From contig DAISYQ010000017.1 in the NCBI GenBank assembly GCA_036825195.1, positions 1 through 62,671 on the forward strand: a stretch of DNA of 62,671 bases, written 5' to 3'. The DNA is from UBA2210 sp036825195 (lineage in GTDB: Bacteria; Desulfobacterota; Syntrophia; Syntrophales; UBA2210). The position numbers and the translations under genes were made by a program. Under the pieces are notes generated by a model. That model had not been told where the DNA came from and made no database searches. It saw nothing but the letters and a program-made list of their open reading frames with translations. The stretch's first letter is position 1. Each line of letters opens with the position of its first letter. Shown piece by piece: positions 29,168 through 37,762 of the stretch.

Positions 29168-30559
29168 CTATACCTCTGATTTCAAATTATCCGTGAGATA
29201 TTTTTTGAATATCTTGTAATCCGCAGGAAGCTCGAGGGCTGTACCTTCCTTTTCATCAATTCCCTTCATGCTGTCCGGTATGTCGGGTGTGATGCCGAGG
29301 AGTTCGACGATCTCGTCCGGGAATTTTGCCGGATGCGCCGTTTCCAGTGACACGCAGAGAGGGAAATCGCCGTATTGTTCAAGGTATGCTTCAAGCCCCC
29401 GCCAACCTACCGCTCCGTGCGGTTCCAGTATGACACCGTATTGTTCGTATGTTTGCTTGATGCATTCTTTCGTTTTCATGTCGGATATGCTTATCGAATA
29501 GATATTCTTCCGTAGCGCTTCGATATCCGGATACCCATGAACCGTACCCGTCCGGTCTACCGTACCACCGTATAAGTCGAAGAACCGAGCGAGGTTACTG
29601 GGGTGGCCCACATTCATCGCATTTGAGAGGCAGGCCAGCGATGGAGACACCTTTTCGTACACTCCTTCCTGTAAGAACCGTGGAAACTCGTCGTTTTCAT
29701 TCGTCGGCATGACCAGTCTTTTCACGGGCAGTCCCATTCTTCGCGCATACTCGCATCCCAAAGCGTTGCCGAAATTGCCCGAAGGAACCGAAACGACGAT
29801 ACTCTCTCCCATCCGGCATAATTGTGCATAGGCGTAGAAATAATAAACTATCTGGGGGAGTATTCTCCCGAAGTTGATGGAATTGGCAGAGGTAAAGTTG
29901 AGATATGCAAGCGAGGGATCTGAAAAGGCCTGCTTGACAAGATTCTGGCAATCATCAAATTTTCCATCGATAGACAGCGACCGGACATTGTCGCCTATGG
30001 TATCAAGCTGTTTCTTCTGCCTTTCGCTGACCTCGTTTTGCGGATAGAGGATATTGACATCAATCCCTGCTACTCCCCTGAATGCCTCACCGACGGCGCT
30101 GCCTGTATCACCAGAGGTTGCGACCAGCACGTTCAATCGTCTGTTCCTGTCCCGGAAATGTCCCATGAGCCGTGCCATCATTCGTGCGGCAAAGTCTTTG
30201 AAGGATGCCGTCGGTCCCTGGTCGAGACGCATGATATATTTGCGGTCGACCACTCTCTCAAGAGGAACGGTGAAGGGATATGAATCTTCTATGATTGCCC
30301 GAAGTGTGCCGATATCTATTTCTTCATCCAGAAATGCTCTGGCGACCAGTATCGCCGCTTCGGCGTATGGTTTGTCCTTCAGAGAGATGATATCTTCATA
30401 GGGTATGGACGGTATACGGTCCGGCATGAACAAACCTTCGTCCGGTGCCTGACCCTGGAGGAGTGCATCCCTGAAGGGGACCTTTTCCCTGAAAGGTACG
30501 ATCCCATGTATGGTATCAAGATTTCTATTCGTGCTGTAGTAGAGGATTCTATTTCCCAT
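29168..30559 (-). CDS. thrC: Threonine synthase
   Basis: About 463 residues. PLP-dependent lyase that converts O-phosphohomoserine to threonine. The PLP Lys is in GPTASFKDFAARM (residue 121 from this start), and ATSGDTGSAVGEAF binds the cofactor phosphate. It is of the longer, E. coli/yeast-like class. The frame is open to an ATG at 30577, but the ATG at 30559 begins at the family's usual point (MGNRILYYSTN) and still overlaps the LysR gene by about ten bases, so the two are coupled. Confidence 0.95.
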   Translation of the reverse strand: MGNRILYYSTNRNLDTIHGIVPFREKVPFRDALLQGQAPDEGLFMPDRIPSIPYEDIISLKDKPYAEAAILVARAFLDEEIDIGTLRAIIEDSYPFTVPLERVVDRKYIMRLDQGPTASFKDFAARMMARLMGHFRDRNRRLNVLVATSGDTGSAVGEAFRGVAGIDVNILYPQNEVSERQKKQLDTIGDNVRSLSIDGKFDDCQNLVKQAFSDPSLAYLNFTSANSINFGRILPQIVYYFYAYAQLCRMGESIVVSVPSGNFGNALGCEYARRMGLPVKRLVMPTNENDEFPRFLQEGVYEKVSPSLACLSNAMNVGHPSNLARFFDLYGGTVDRTGTVHGYPDIEALRKNIYSISISDMKTKECIKQTYEQYGVILEPHGAVGWRGLEAYLEQYGDFPLCVSLETAHPAKFPDEIVELLGITPDIPDSMKGIDEKEGTALELPADYKIFKKYLTDNLKSEV

Positions 30560-31484
30560 GACGCGTGTCCAATTCATACTTCCTTATAAAATCAAGAAAC
30601 ACTCTATGATGTTTCATCAGGCTAATCCGTGCCTTATATATCAAACAAAACTTCCTTTCAATAGAGCAGTTTTCTATCGGTACCGCAGAAAGCAATCCGC
30701 TCCTTATCTCTCGCCCTACCGCGTGGATGGAGATTATTGATACGCCCAGTCCGGCTAGGATCGCTTCTTTCACCGCCTCCGAGCTTCCCAGTTCGCTGAC
30801 GATTTGGAAACCGTCAAGGGTCAAGATCGTATTCTTGCGGAGGTATTCTTCCAGCACCGTGCGGGTGGCGGAACCTCGTTCCCTTGATACGAACGGTTCA
30901 GTCGAAACTTCGTCCAGGGATACAGATTCTCTCGCGCTCCACTTGTGGGTCGCTGGAACTGCCAGGACGAGTCTGTCTTCCCAGAGTGGCTCAGAACGCA
31001 ATTTCCTGCTGGCAATTTCTCTGCCGATGAATCCAATTTCCGCCTCATCATTCAGTATCATGTCAAGAGTTACATCACTGTCGTTTGTCCTGACATAACA
31101 GCGGATATCTTTGTGGAGGTCCCTGAATAGACTGAGAGAACGTGGAAGAATGTATGTGGCGGGTATCGTGCTGGCAGCAATGCGTATGCTCCCGGATTCA
31201 TTGTCTTTCATCCGTGTGATCTTTTCCGCCGTGTCGTCGATCATGCCGAAGATGCGTTTTGCCGATTCACAGAGGATTCTGCCCTCGGGTGTCAAGGAGA
31301 TTCCCCTGCTTTTTCGGTCAACCAATTGTACCCCGGTTTCTTCCTCGAGGTTTTTGATATGTTTTGTCAAGGAAGGCTGCGTAAGGTACATCTTCTTGGC
31401 GGCGCGGCTGAAACTTCTCTCTTCGGCAAGGCAGACCAGAGATCTCATCTGTTGGATGGTAATGTTTTTTAAGTATCGTTCCAT
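30549..31484 (-). CDS. LysR-type regulator, probably of selenium genes
   Basis: 311 residues: winged HTH (~5-65; FSRAAKKMYLTQPSLTKHIKNLE) and a periplasmic-binding-like effector domain (~95-305). It is transcribed divergently from selD with 153 bases between the starts. A subfamily of LysR proteins is known to co-occur with selenium genes; the position and a shared inverted repeat before selD, the tRNA/selB leader and yedE suggest this is one. The effector is unknown. Downstream and overlapping is thrC, which may simply be cotranscribed. Confidence 0.88.
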   Translation of the reverse strand: MERYLKNITIQQMRSLVCLAEERSFSRAAKKMYLTQPSLTKHIKNLEEETGVQLVDRKSRGISLTPEGRILCESAKRIFGMIDDTAEKITRMKDNESGSIRIAASTIPATYILPRSLSLFRDLHKDIRCYVRTNDSDVTLDMILNDEAEIGFIGREIASRKLRSEPLWEDRLVLAVPATHKWSARESVSLDEVSTEPFVSRERGSATRTVLEEYLRKNTILTLDGFQIVSELGSSEAVKEAILAGLGVSIISIHAVGREIRSGLLSAVPIENCSIERKFCLIYKARISLMKHHRVFLDFIRKYELDTRHGK

Positions 31485-31503
31485 AAAAGAGAGGTACCAT
31501 AAG

Positions 31504-31572
31504 CTATTTCTATAAGCAAATAGAATTCATAACCATTATGAATTTGACATATTCATCTTTTTTCCGTAATAA
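31504..31572 (+). promoter_or_regulatory. selD promoter with LysR-type operator
   Basis: Inverted repeat ATTCATAA-CCA-TTATGAAT (31525-31543) abuts a sigma-70 promoter: TTGACA (31544-31549), 17 bases, TAATAA (31567-31572). A second symmetry CTATTT...AAATAG covers 31504-31523. It lies between the LysR start and selD, where a LysR protein would bind to control both. The same arms recur at 32769 and 37795, with a shorter spacer. Confidence 0.75.
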
Positions 31573-31637
31573 TTCCAATAACACACTACGGTCATTTTCT
31601 CACGATTTTGGAATGCCGAGGCATAAAGGACAGCAGT

Positions 31638-32693
31638 ATGGACGACAGCGTCAAGAAGATTCGATTGACGGAAACGGTACATGGTGCCGGGTGAGCCTGT
31701 AAAATAGGTCCGGGTGACCTGAATAAAGCACTCAGCGGACTTCCGCTTGTATCTGATCCGAATCTTATTGTAGGTATTGAAAATACCGATGATGCAGGGG
31801 TCTACCGATTGAGAGACGACCTTGCCATCATACAGACCCTTGACTTCTTTACGCCGATTGTTGATGATCCGTACACCTTCGGTCAGGTTGCCGTGGCGAA
31901 TTCTCTGTCCGATGTATATGCCATGGGCGGAAAACCACTCACCGCGATGAATATCATCTGCTTTCCCGTCAATACAATGGACATATCGATTCTCAGAGAA
32001 GTCCTTCTCGGCGGATTGGACAAGATGCACGAGGCGGATGTTCTCCTTGTCGGCGGGCACAGCGTGGAAGACAATGAATTGAAGTACGGTCTGTCGGTTA
32101 CCGGCACTATTCACCCCGACAGGGTGCTCATGAACAGGGGTGCCCGGGAAGGAGATGCCCTTGTCATTACGAAACCGCTCGGGACAGGCATTATCAATAC
32201 GGCCCTGAAGGGAAATATGGCGGACGATGACCTTGTCGCTCAATCGATACGATGCATGGCGGAACTCAATAAAAAAGCGGCAGATCTGATGACCGAATAT
32301 TCAACCGTTCATGCCTGCACCGATGTGACCGGTTTCGGCCTTCTCGGCCATGCCTCGGAAATGATCGAGGGGAGCGATGTAGGGATGGTTATACACTCTT
32401 CCTTGGTGCCAATCTTCCGCGAAATACGGCAATTTGTTGAGATGGGTATTATACCCGGGGGGTTAAACCGGAACAGAAAGTTCAGAATGAGCATGGTTGA
32501 AGTCGGCCCCGACTGTCCGGAATGGATCGTGGACGTTCTTTTCGATCCCCAGACATCGGGAGGTCTTCTGATAGCCCTGCCTCTGAAAGAAGCTGAAGAG
32601 CTGGTACAGAGAATGCGCGATGAAGGAATCGAGAGGGCATCCATCATCGGCGAGATAGTAACGGAAAAGAAGGGAAAGATTCTGATAATCTGA
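31638..32693 (+). CDS. selD: Selenophosphate synthase, itself a selenoprotein (UGA at codon 19)
   Basis: 351 residues when the TGA at 31692-31694 is read as selenocysteine. SelD makes selenophosphate from selenide and ATP. The N-terminus reads LTETVHGAG-U-ACKIGPGDL, where SelD proteins have Cys or Sec at exactly this position, followed by Lys. ATG 31638 has AAAGGA seven bases upstream. The rest shows TDDAGVY, QTLDFFTP, NSLSDVYAMGG and TGFGLLGHA, all hallmarks of the family. A simple frame scan would start at TTG 31809 and lose the catalytic N-terminus. It is the first gene on the plus strand of the selenium locus. Confidence 0.96.
31695..31720 (+). promoter_or_regulatory. SECIS hairpin for selD
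   Basis: Directly after the UGA, AGGUC / GACCU (31706-31710 with 31716-31720) forms a 5-bp stem with loop CGGGU. The stem begins 11 bases after the UGA and the loop holds GGU, matching the spacing and loop of bacterial SECIS elements bound by SelB. Confidence 0.7.
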
Positions 32694-32736
32694 TCTGCAC
32701 CTCCCCTGTGCCCATGAACCGCTATCTGTAGTATTC

Positions 32737-32812
32737 CTATCAATAAATCCTATATTCAATCCAGTCCTATTCATATTATGAATTTGACTTATAGAAAAAG
32801 TCGATCTACCTT
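32737..32812 (+). promoter_or_regulatory. Selenium-operon promoter/operator, copy before tRNA-selB
   Basis: Perfect inverted repeat ATTCATA-T-TATGAAT (32769-32783; T-N11-A centre as for LysR sites), then TTGACT (32784-32789), 17 bases, TACCTT (32807-32812). From CTATCAATAAATCCTATA (32737) to 32809 it matches the yedE upstream region (37763-37835) at 67 of 73 positions by eye. It would drive the UGA-containing small frame, the tRNA and selB. Confidence 0.75.
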
Positions 32813-32878
32813 CCTTACGGAAAGCAGTCAGTTAATCTTCGTTAATAGACAGATTCTGAAACAGCAGGGGGAGCGGAA

Positions 32879-33061
32879 GTGCAGTACTGCTGTTTCTTGT
32901 GTTGCGTATTTCATACAGAAAAGATTGTGAAAAGATTTTCCGACAGAGGTTTGGCGATGTACAAATTCTTCGGTTTTACTTGAGCTGTGATCAAAACTCT
33001 ACCTGGATTGGGTAGGCACAGAGCCAAGCCGGAAACACAATCACCTTTCTTTTATTTCTAA
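32879..33061 (+). CDS. Candidate small selenoprotein or selB leader peptide (UGA-containing)
   Basis: A frame open from a GTG at 32879, preceded by AGGGGGAG, through an in-frame TGA at 32981-32983 to TAA at 33059. With UGA as Sec it gives 60 residues: MQYCCFLCCVFHTEKIVKRF, a basic stretch, FFGFT-U35-AVIKTLPGLG, and a polar tail. An internal ATG at 32957 (AGAGG upstream) would give 34 residues with Sec at 9. A SECIS-like hairpin follows the UGA at once. The Cys-Cys pairs before the UGA and weak likeness to DUF3343 Se/S-carrier proteins are suggestive only. It could instead be a regulatory element that lets SelB sense its own supply. Confidence 0.4.
32984..33024 (+). promoter_or_regulatory. SECIS-like hairpin in the selB leader
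   Basis: Lower stem CUGUG / CACAG (32985-32989 with 33017-33021) begins one base after the UGA; upper stem CUACC / GGUAG (32999-33003 with 33011-33015) carries loop UGGAUUG. The loop begins 20 bases after the UGA, within the range used by bacterial SECIS elements, and has GG early in the loop. Found by hand; energy not computed. Confidence 0.5.
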
Positions 33062-33116
33062 TCATCCCTTTCCAAAGCGTTCCGGTCTGGTTCATATGTT
33101 TTGAAGGCTGGATTTC

Positions 33117-33211
33117 GGGGGCAAAGGTGCTGATGGGCGCCCCGCGGGCTGCAAACCCGTTGGCCTGGTCTAAAAAACCGGGAGGAGGTTCAATTCCCCT
33201 TGCCCCCTCCA
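33117..33211 (+). tRNA. tRNA-Sec-like tRNA with GCA anticodon and U73
   Basis: Cloverleaf drawn by hand: 8-bp acceptor GGGGGCAA / TTGCCCCC; D-stem GGTGC / GCGCC; anticodon stem 33144-33148 / 33156-33160 with loop CTGCAAA, so the anticodon is GCA (Cys codons); long variable arm CCTGGT / ACCGGG with a 7-nt loop; T-stem GG-A-GG / CCCC with one bulged A and loop TTCAATT; T at position 73; encoded CCA. The 8/4 amino-acid branch and long variable arm are those of tRNA-Sec, but a true tRNA-Sec has UCA and usually G73. GCA plus U73 are the main identity elements of cysteinyl-tRNA synthetase. Unusual Cys tRNAs mimicking tRNA-Sec have been reported from deltaproteobacteria. It lies between selD and selB, where selC would be expected. 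Confidence 0.88.
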
Positions 33212-33338
33212 ACTTTCACTTAATGAACATTACTATGCGTACAAAGCGTGTTTTCTTTGTCGCAGTAACACAGGTAGCCCTATAAACGGTATCAGGTGTA
33301 AGCATTGATCTGAATACGAGTGGGGAGACTTACGGAAC

Positions 33339-35252
33339 ATGGAAAAACATATCACCATAGGCATAGCCGGGCATGTGGATCATGGAAAGACCGCCTTGGT
33401 TCGTTGCCTCACCAATGTTGACACCGACCGGTTGCGGGAAGAAAAACGGCGTGGTCTCTCCATAGAGTCCGGGGTCGCTCAACTTATATTACCTTCCAGA
33501 AAGCACATCGCCTTGATTGATGTTCCGGGACATGTTGACTTCCTAAAAAATGCGATTCGAGGACTGAGTGTTGTGGATATGGCCATCTTAGTGGTGGCAG
33601 CGGATGATGGTGTAATGCCGCAGACTCGAGAACATCTTGACATACTTGATTTATTCGGGGTCAAAGGCGGTTTTGTCGTTTTGAATAAAGCGGACCTGGT
33701 AGATAACTCAATCATAGAACTGGCGGAACTCGAGATTCGAGATGCGGTATGTGGAACATTTCTTGAGGGAAAGCCGATAGTTTCTTTTTCAGCTGTTGAT
33801 CGGAGGGGACTCGCAGATGTTCAACGGAACATCGAAATGGAGAGTGAGATACTAGCCGGCAAAAATCTTGCTGCTCCCTTTCGTCTCTGGATCGATCAGG
33901 TAAGGGGTTTTCCGGGTTTCGGGACGGTTGCCACAGGGACTATTGTTTCGGGAACCGTCGAGCGAGATGACATCCTTCACCTCCTGCCGCTCGAACAGGA
34001 GACGAGGGTGCGTTTTCTCGAAGTCCACCACCGGAAAGTTCAGCAGGCGGTTGCCGGCGAACGTGTCGGTATCAACCTGCGTGATATCTCACTGAAAGGT
34101 GTGAGCAGGGGAATGGCGCTGGCGGAGCCGAAGTCGGTGCGTCCCGGATACCTTCTCAATGCCGGAGTCCGGGTGCTCAAAAACGCTTCACAGGCACTCA
34201 AGAATCGGCAGAAGGTGAAACTCTACATAGGTACTTCCGTCACAAACGCTCTTGTGGTTATCATGGAAAAGAACCAGCTTGAGCCGGGTGAGAATGGTTT
34301 AGTCCAATTTCGGTTAACGAACCATGTCTCGGCTCTACCCGGTGATCCTTTGGTGGTCTGTTTGCTGAATATCCAGACTGTTATTGGGGGGGGGCATGTT
34401 TTGGAGATTTCCAGAGAGAAATATCGGCAGGTCAAGGCTCCGGTTACACTCCCCTATCTCAGGGCTCTTCAGGAACAAAATTTCGAACGAATCATAGAAC
34501 ATTTTTTCAATAATAATCCCGGTCGTCTTATCGCTTCCGGCGAACTTGCGCGGCATACCGGATTACCCGATGCAACGCTTGTCGCAAAACTCGAGGCAGG
34601 TGTTAAAAACGGAGAACTCCTGTATTTTGAAGGTAAGGGTTTTTTCGGAACAACACATTACAGGATCCTGAAAAAACAACTGCCGGAGATTGTCGAAAAG
34701 ATTCTACTGCAAAATCCGTTCAAGGTAGTTGCAAATCACGAAGAGATAAAAAACAGATTGGCATCCTTTCTTGATGAAGCACCCTTTCAGGGGATGCTTG
34801 CAGAACTCTGTACAGAAGGGAAATTAATAAAAAGCGGTGGTGGCTTTCAAATCCGGAACCTTTTGGTAAAGATTCCGGATGAACAGGAAAAACTGATTGC
34901 TCTGTTACTCGATTATGCACGTGATTCGGGTTTTGTTCCCTTTAGTGCAGATATTTTCTGTGAGATTCAGAGGGGAGTTTTCAGCAAGAAAGAGGTACAG
35001 CGACTACTCGACTATCTGTATGCTCAAAAAAGGCTGATTCGCCTCAATAACGGGCGTTTCTTGTCGCCTCAGGCAATTGAGGAGATCAAGGAAAGGGTGA
35101 GGGACATAGTCGAGAGAAAAGGAATTCTTTCTATTGTGGATAGTAAAGAGTTCCTTGGTTATGGTCGCACCATCGCAATCTCGGTCCTTGAATATCTGGA
35201 TACTATCAGATTCACTCGCAGGGTGGAAGGTGGGCGGGTGTTGAAATCATAA
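33339..35252 (+). CDS. selB: Selenocysteine-specific elongation factor SelB
   Basis: 637 residues. GTPase that brings Sec-tRNA to UGA codons marked by a SECIS hairpin. G1 is GHVDHGKT at 11-18, then DVPGHVDF and NKAD; domains II-III follow to ~370, and the last ~260 residues form four winged helices that bind SECIS RNA (ARHTGLPDATLVAKLEAGVK; EFLGYGRTIAISVLEYLDTI). 127 bases follow the tRNA; GGGGAG is 12 bases before the ATG. No selA is present in the window. Confidence 0.97.
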   Translation: MEKHITIGIAGHVDHGKTALVRCLTNVDTDRLREEKRRGLSIESGVAQLILPSRKHIALIDVPGHVDFLKNAIRGLSVVDMAILVVAADDGVMPQTREHLDILDLFGVKGGFVVLNKADLVDNSIIELAELEIRDAVCGTFLEGKPIVSFSAVDRRGLADVQRNIEMESEILAGKNLAAPFRLWIDQVRGFPGFGTVATGTIVSGTVERDDILHLLPLEQETRVRFLEVHHRKVQQAVAGERVGINLRDISLKGVSRGMALAEPKSVRPGYLLNAGVRVLKNASQALKNRQKVKLYIGTSVTNALVVIMEKNQLEPGENGLVQFRLTNHVSALPGDPLVVCLLNIQTVIGGGHVLEISREKYRQVKAPVTLPYLRALQEQNFERIIEHFFNNNPGRLIASGELARHTGLPDATLVAKLEAGVKNGELLYFEGKGFFGTTHYRILKKQLPEIVEKILLQNPFKVVANHEEIKNRLASFLDEAPFQGMLAELCTEGKLIKSGGGFQIRNLLVKIPDEQEKLIALLLDYARDSGFVPFSADIFCEIQRGVFSKKEVQRLLDYLYAQKRLIRLNNGRFLSPQAIEEIKERVRDIVERKGILSIVDSKEFLGYGRTIAISVLEYLDTIRFTRRVEGGRVLKS

Positions 35253-35345
35253 CGTGTATGGAGTGGCGGAAGATAAGAGAGTATGGCGAAAGGAACTGTT
35301 CTGTTCTTCAGCTCATGAAGTATCACTTTGTACAGGAGGCCTATT

Positions 35346-36401
35346 TTGAAAAAGTTTATTATTTCCATTTTTCTGTCTGTTAGTTATATAATATTGTTAT
35401 CACTATCTTCTTTTGCCGGTGACAATAAAACGGTGACCATATTTTATACGGGTGATCTGTTAGGTCAGATCACCTCGATTCATTGCTGTGGCGGAAGGCT
35501 TTCAGGTGGTCTTGCCCGGAATGCCAGCGTTATTAAATCGGTACGAAACAAAGACGATCGAGTACTCCTTCTGGACAATGGTGCCTTGCTACCTTCGATC
35601 CAATCTTCTGATTCTTACATCATAGCCGACCTCGGTTTGAAAGCGATGGATCGGATGGGCTATGCTGCCATGAATCTGGGGGGGAACGAGTTCTTTCTTG
35701 GGGCCGATTTTCTAAAAAGAGTAACTTCAAATATCAATTTTCCTGTCGTTACCTCAAACCTTGTATACAAAGATAGCCGACTTCCCTTTGGGGAACGATA
35801 TGTTATCAAGGATATGGATGATGTGAGGATTGCCATCATTGGTATCATGTCCGCCGATTCATTTAAAAATGTTCTGGAACCACAATCTGTTGAAGGGTTG
35901 GAGATCATTCCCCCTGGAGATGCCCTTAAGGTTTTGCTGCCCGAGGTCAGAAAGAAGGCCGATCTTGTTATTCTGCTTTCTCAATGCGGATTCGAATATA
36001 CCACGCTACTGGTTAATGACATTGGCGGTATCGATATCGCCATGTCCAGCCGGGGTAAGAAATCGAAGCATACTGATGAAAATGCCAAGACATCTGTTTT
36101 AGAGGTCGGTTATAAAGGTAAGTATCTTGGAGTCTTGAGGTTGAAGGTGGATGATGCGGGACAGGTTCTATCAGGTCAGAATGAGATGATAGAACTGGAT
36201 GAATCGGTAGTGCCCGATGAAGAGATTGTTGAAATAACCGGAGATGATATACGCACAAGAGTCGGAGTGGAAAGAAGAATGCGGGAAGAGAGACGGCGCC
36301 GAGAGATAGAACGTGAAATAAAGGAGTTACAGAAATTAAGCCCTCAAGAATATCTGAACCTGCAACTCAAGAAACAATCCGAAGCCGGAGATATACAATG
36401 A
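35346..36401 (+). CDS. Exported 5'-nucleotidase/UshA-like protein with altered active site
   Basis: About 351 residues. Signal peptide (ending SSFAG near residue 23 from this start), then a calcineurin-like phosphoesterase fold of the 5'-nucleotidase N-domain (FYTGDLLGQI; GGRLSGGLARNASVI; NLGGNEFFLGADFL; VTSNLVY). Motif positions match the family, but usual metal ligands are changed: the first motif lacks the His (DLLG for DxHG), GNHEF has become GGNEFF and the DGGD-type step reads DNGAL. So catalysis is doubtful. The C-terminal ~60 residues are Arg/Glu-rich coiled coil. TTG start is set by AGGAGG at 35333. It overlaps the next gene by four bases and may be cotranscribed with selB (93-base gap). 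Confidence 0.72.
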   Translation: MKKFIISIFLSVSYIILLSLSSFAGDNKTVTIFYTGDLLGQITSIHCCGGRLSGGLARNASVIKSVRNKDDRVLLLDNGALLPSIQSSDSYIIADLGLKAMDRMGYAAMNLGGNEFFLGADFLKRVTSNINFPVVTSNLVYKDSRLPFGERYVIKDMDDVRIAIIGIMSADSFKNVLEPQSVEGLEIIPPGDALKVLLPEVRKKADLVILLSQCGFEYTTLLVNDIGGIDIAMSSRGKKSKHTDENAKTSVLEVGYKGKYLGVLRLKVDDAGQVLSGQNEMIELDESVVPDEEIVEITGDDIRTRVGVERRMREERRRREIEREIKELQKLSPQEYLNLQLKKQSEAGDIQ

Positions 36402-36799
36402 ATCATCGCACGATAGGTTTGCTTATGTTCATATCTGTCTTCCTGATATTTACTTCCTGTATGCATCTCAAAGCAGCCTTCGGAAGCGAAGACGCATTGA
36501 GGCAGAGGATTACCATGGAATGGGAGGCCAAGGTGAAGAAAGACTGGGGGACGGTTTATGATCTAATGGTGGGTATTTGCAAGGATACGATAGATAGAAA
36601 CCGTTTTATCCAAAAGGCCAATGTAAATGTGCAAGACTTCGCCATTAAAGAGGTGAGAATTCTGGAATACGGCAGGAAGGCTCAGGCAGTGGTCGATTAC
36701 AGGATCAAGCAGATGAATTTTGGTTTTACGGTCACTTCCCGCGAAGAATGGCTGTGGGAAAACGGCGACTGGCATTTGAATCTTATGACAGCGTTATAA
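36398..36799 (+). CDS. Small lipoprotein, NTF2-like fold possible
   Basis: 133 residues with lipobox FTSC (Cys21), a helical segment with MEWEAKVKKDWGTVYDLM, and beta strands (VRILEYGRKAQAVVDYRI; EEWLWENGDWHLN). The helix-then-strands layout with a terminal W-x-x-x-G-x-W is common in NTF2/SnoaL-like accessory proteins. Family not assigned. Overlaps the nucleotidase-like gene by four bases (ATGA). Confidence 0.7.
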   Translation: MNHRTIGLLMFISVFLIFTSCMHLKAAFGSEDALRQRITMEWEAKVKKDWGTVYDLMVGICKDTIDRNRFIQKANVNVQDFAIKEVRILEYGRKAQAVVDYRIKQMNFGFTVTSREEWLWENGDWHLNLMTAL

Positions 36800-36876
36800 T
36801 CTCTCCGTGAAAGTAGAAAACTTTGATCTGGTGCATACGCATGAAGACAAATATCAAATATTGGAGGACATGATCA

Positions 36877-37575
36877 ATGAGAAGGATATGCATGGTTGTT
36901 TTTTTATCAGTTATATACCTTACCCTTTGTGCCTGGACTGTCACTGCACAGGAAATCAGTGGCCCTCTCATGGTTATTAAAGAGAGTACGTTTGACTTTA
37001 AGAAGGTCAAAGAGGGAGAAATAGTGGAACACACATTCACGGTTCTGAATAAAGGTAATCAAAATCTGGAAATAGAGAAGATCCGTACCAACTGCGGTTG
37101 CACGAAAGCCAGCTATGAGAGGATCATCCCTCCTGATAGTGAGGGGAAGATCGTATTGAAGGTGGATACAGAGGGATTTAACGGTAGTATTGACGAAGGG
37201 GCCAAGATATATACCAATGATCCGAAACATAAAATTGTAAGAATTCATATTGTAGGCTTTGTTGAAGTGCCAATTTCAGTAACACCGGGGGCGGTCTATT
37301 TCGGAGGTCTTGTCGGCAGTACTATTGAAAAAGTGGTTACTATCCGGGCACAGGAGCCTGAGCCCCTGTCCATAAGACCGATGAATTTTACCTTGCCTGA
37401 TAAAGTCGACTACGGGATAGAAACGGTAGAAGAAGGCCGATGCTTCCGAATTACCTTCAGGAATAAGAGTGTCATAAAGGAGCGATATGGCGGAGCTTTG
37501 GAACTTCAGACCAACTATCCCGATAAACCGGTAATAACCATCCGGGTTATCGGGAACATTCGAACCAAAGATTAG
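36877..37575 (+). CDS. Exported DUF1573 protein
   Basis: 232 residues: signal peptide to TAQ near 25, then a DUF1573/ASH-like immunoglobulin-fold domain with the typical FDFKKVKEGEIVEHTF and IRTNCGCTKASYE; the Cys-Gly-Cys pair is the family's hallmark. A second Ig-like domain follows. It lies 78 bases after the small lipoprotein gene, preceded by GGAGG. Function unknown; such proteins sit in the periplasm. Confidence 0.85.
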   Translation: MRRICMVVFLSVIYLTLCAWTVTAQEISGPLMVIKESTFDFKKVKEGEIVEHTFTVLNKGNQNLEIEKIRTNCGCTKASYERIIPPDSEGKIVLKVDTEGFNGSIDEGAKIYTNDPKHKIVRIHIVGFVEVPISVTPGAVYFGGLVGSTIEKVVTIRAQEPEPLSIRPMNFTLPDKVDYGIETVEEGRCFRITFRNKSVIKERYGGALELQTNYPDKPVITIRVIGNIRTKD

Positions 37576-37762
37576 CGTCATGATTTACGATAACATACCC
37601 TGATTTTTCCTCATATTGCGAGGAGTGAAAATCATATAGTGGGGATGCATCTACATGCATATTGTCTGTGATGGGGCACGGGAATGATGATCTTACGTCA
37701 TTAACGAACGGGGGGAAGATATCGAATAAATATGAAACCTTTAGGAATAAGTTGCCATGTTG

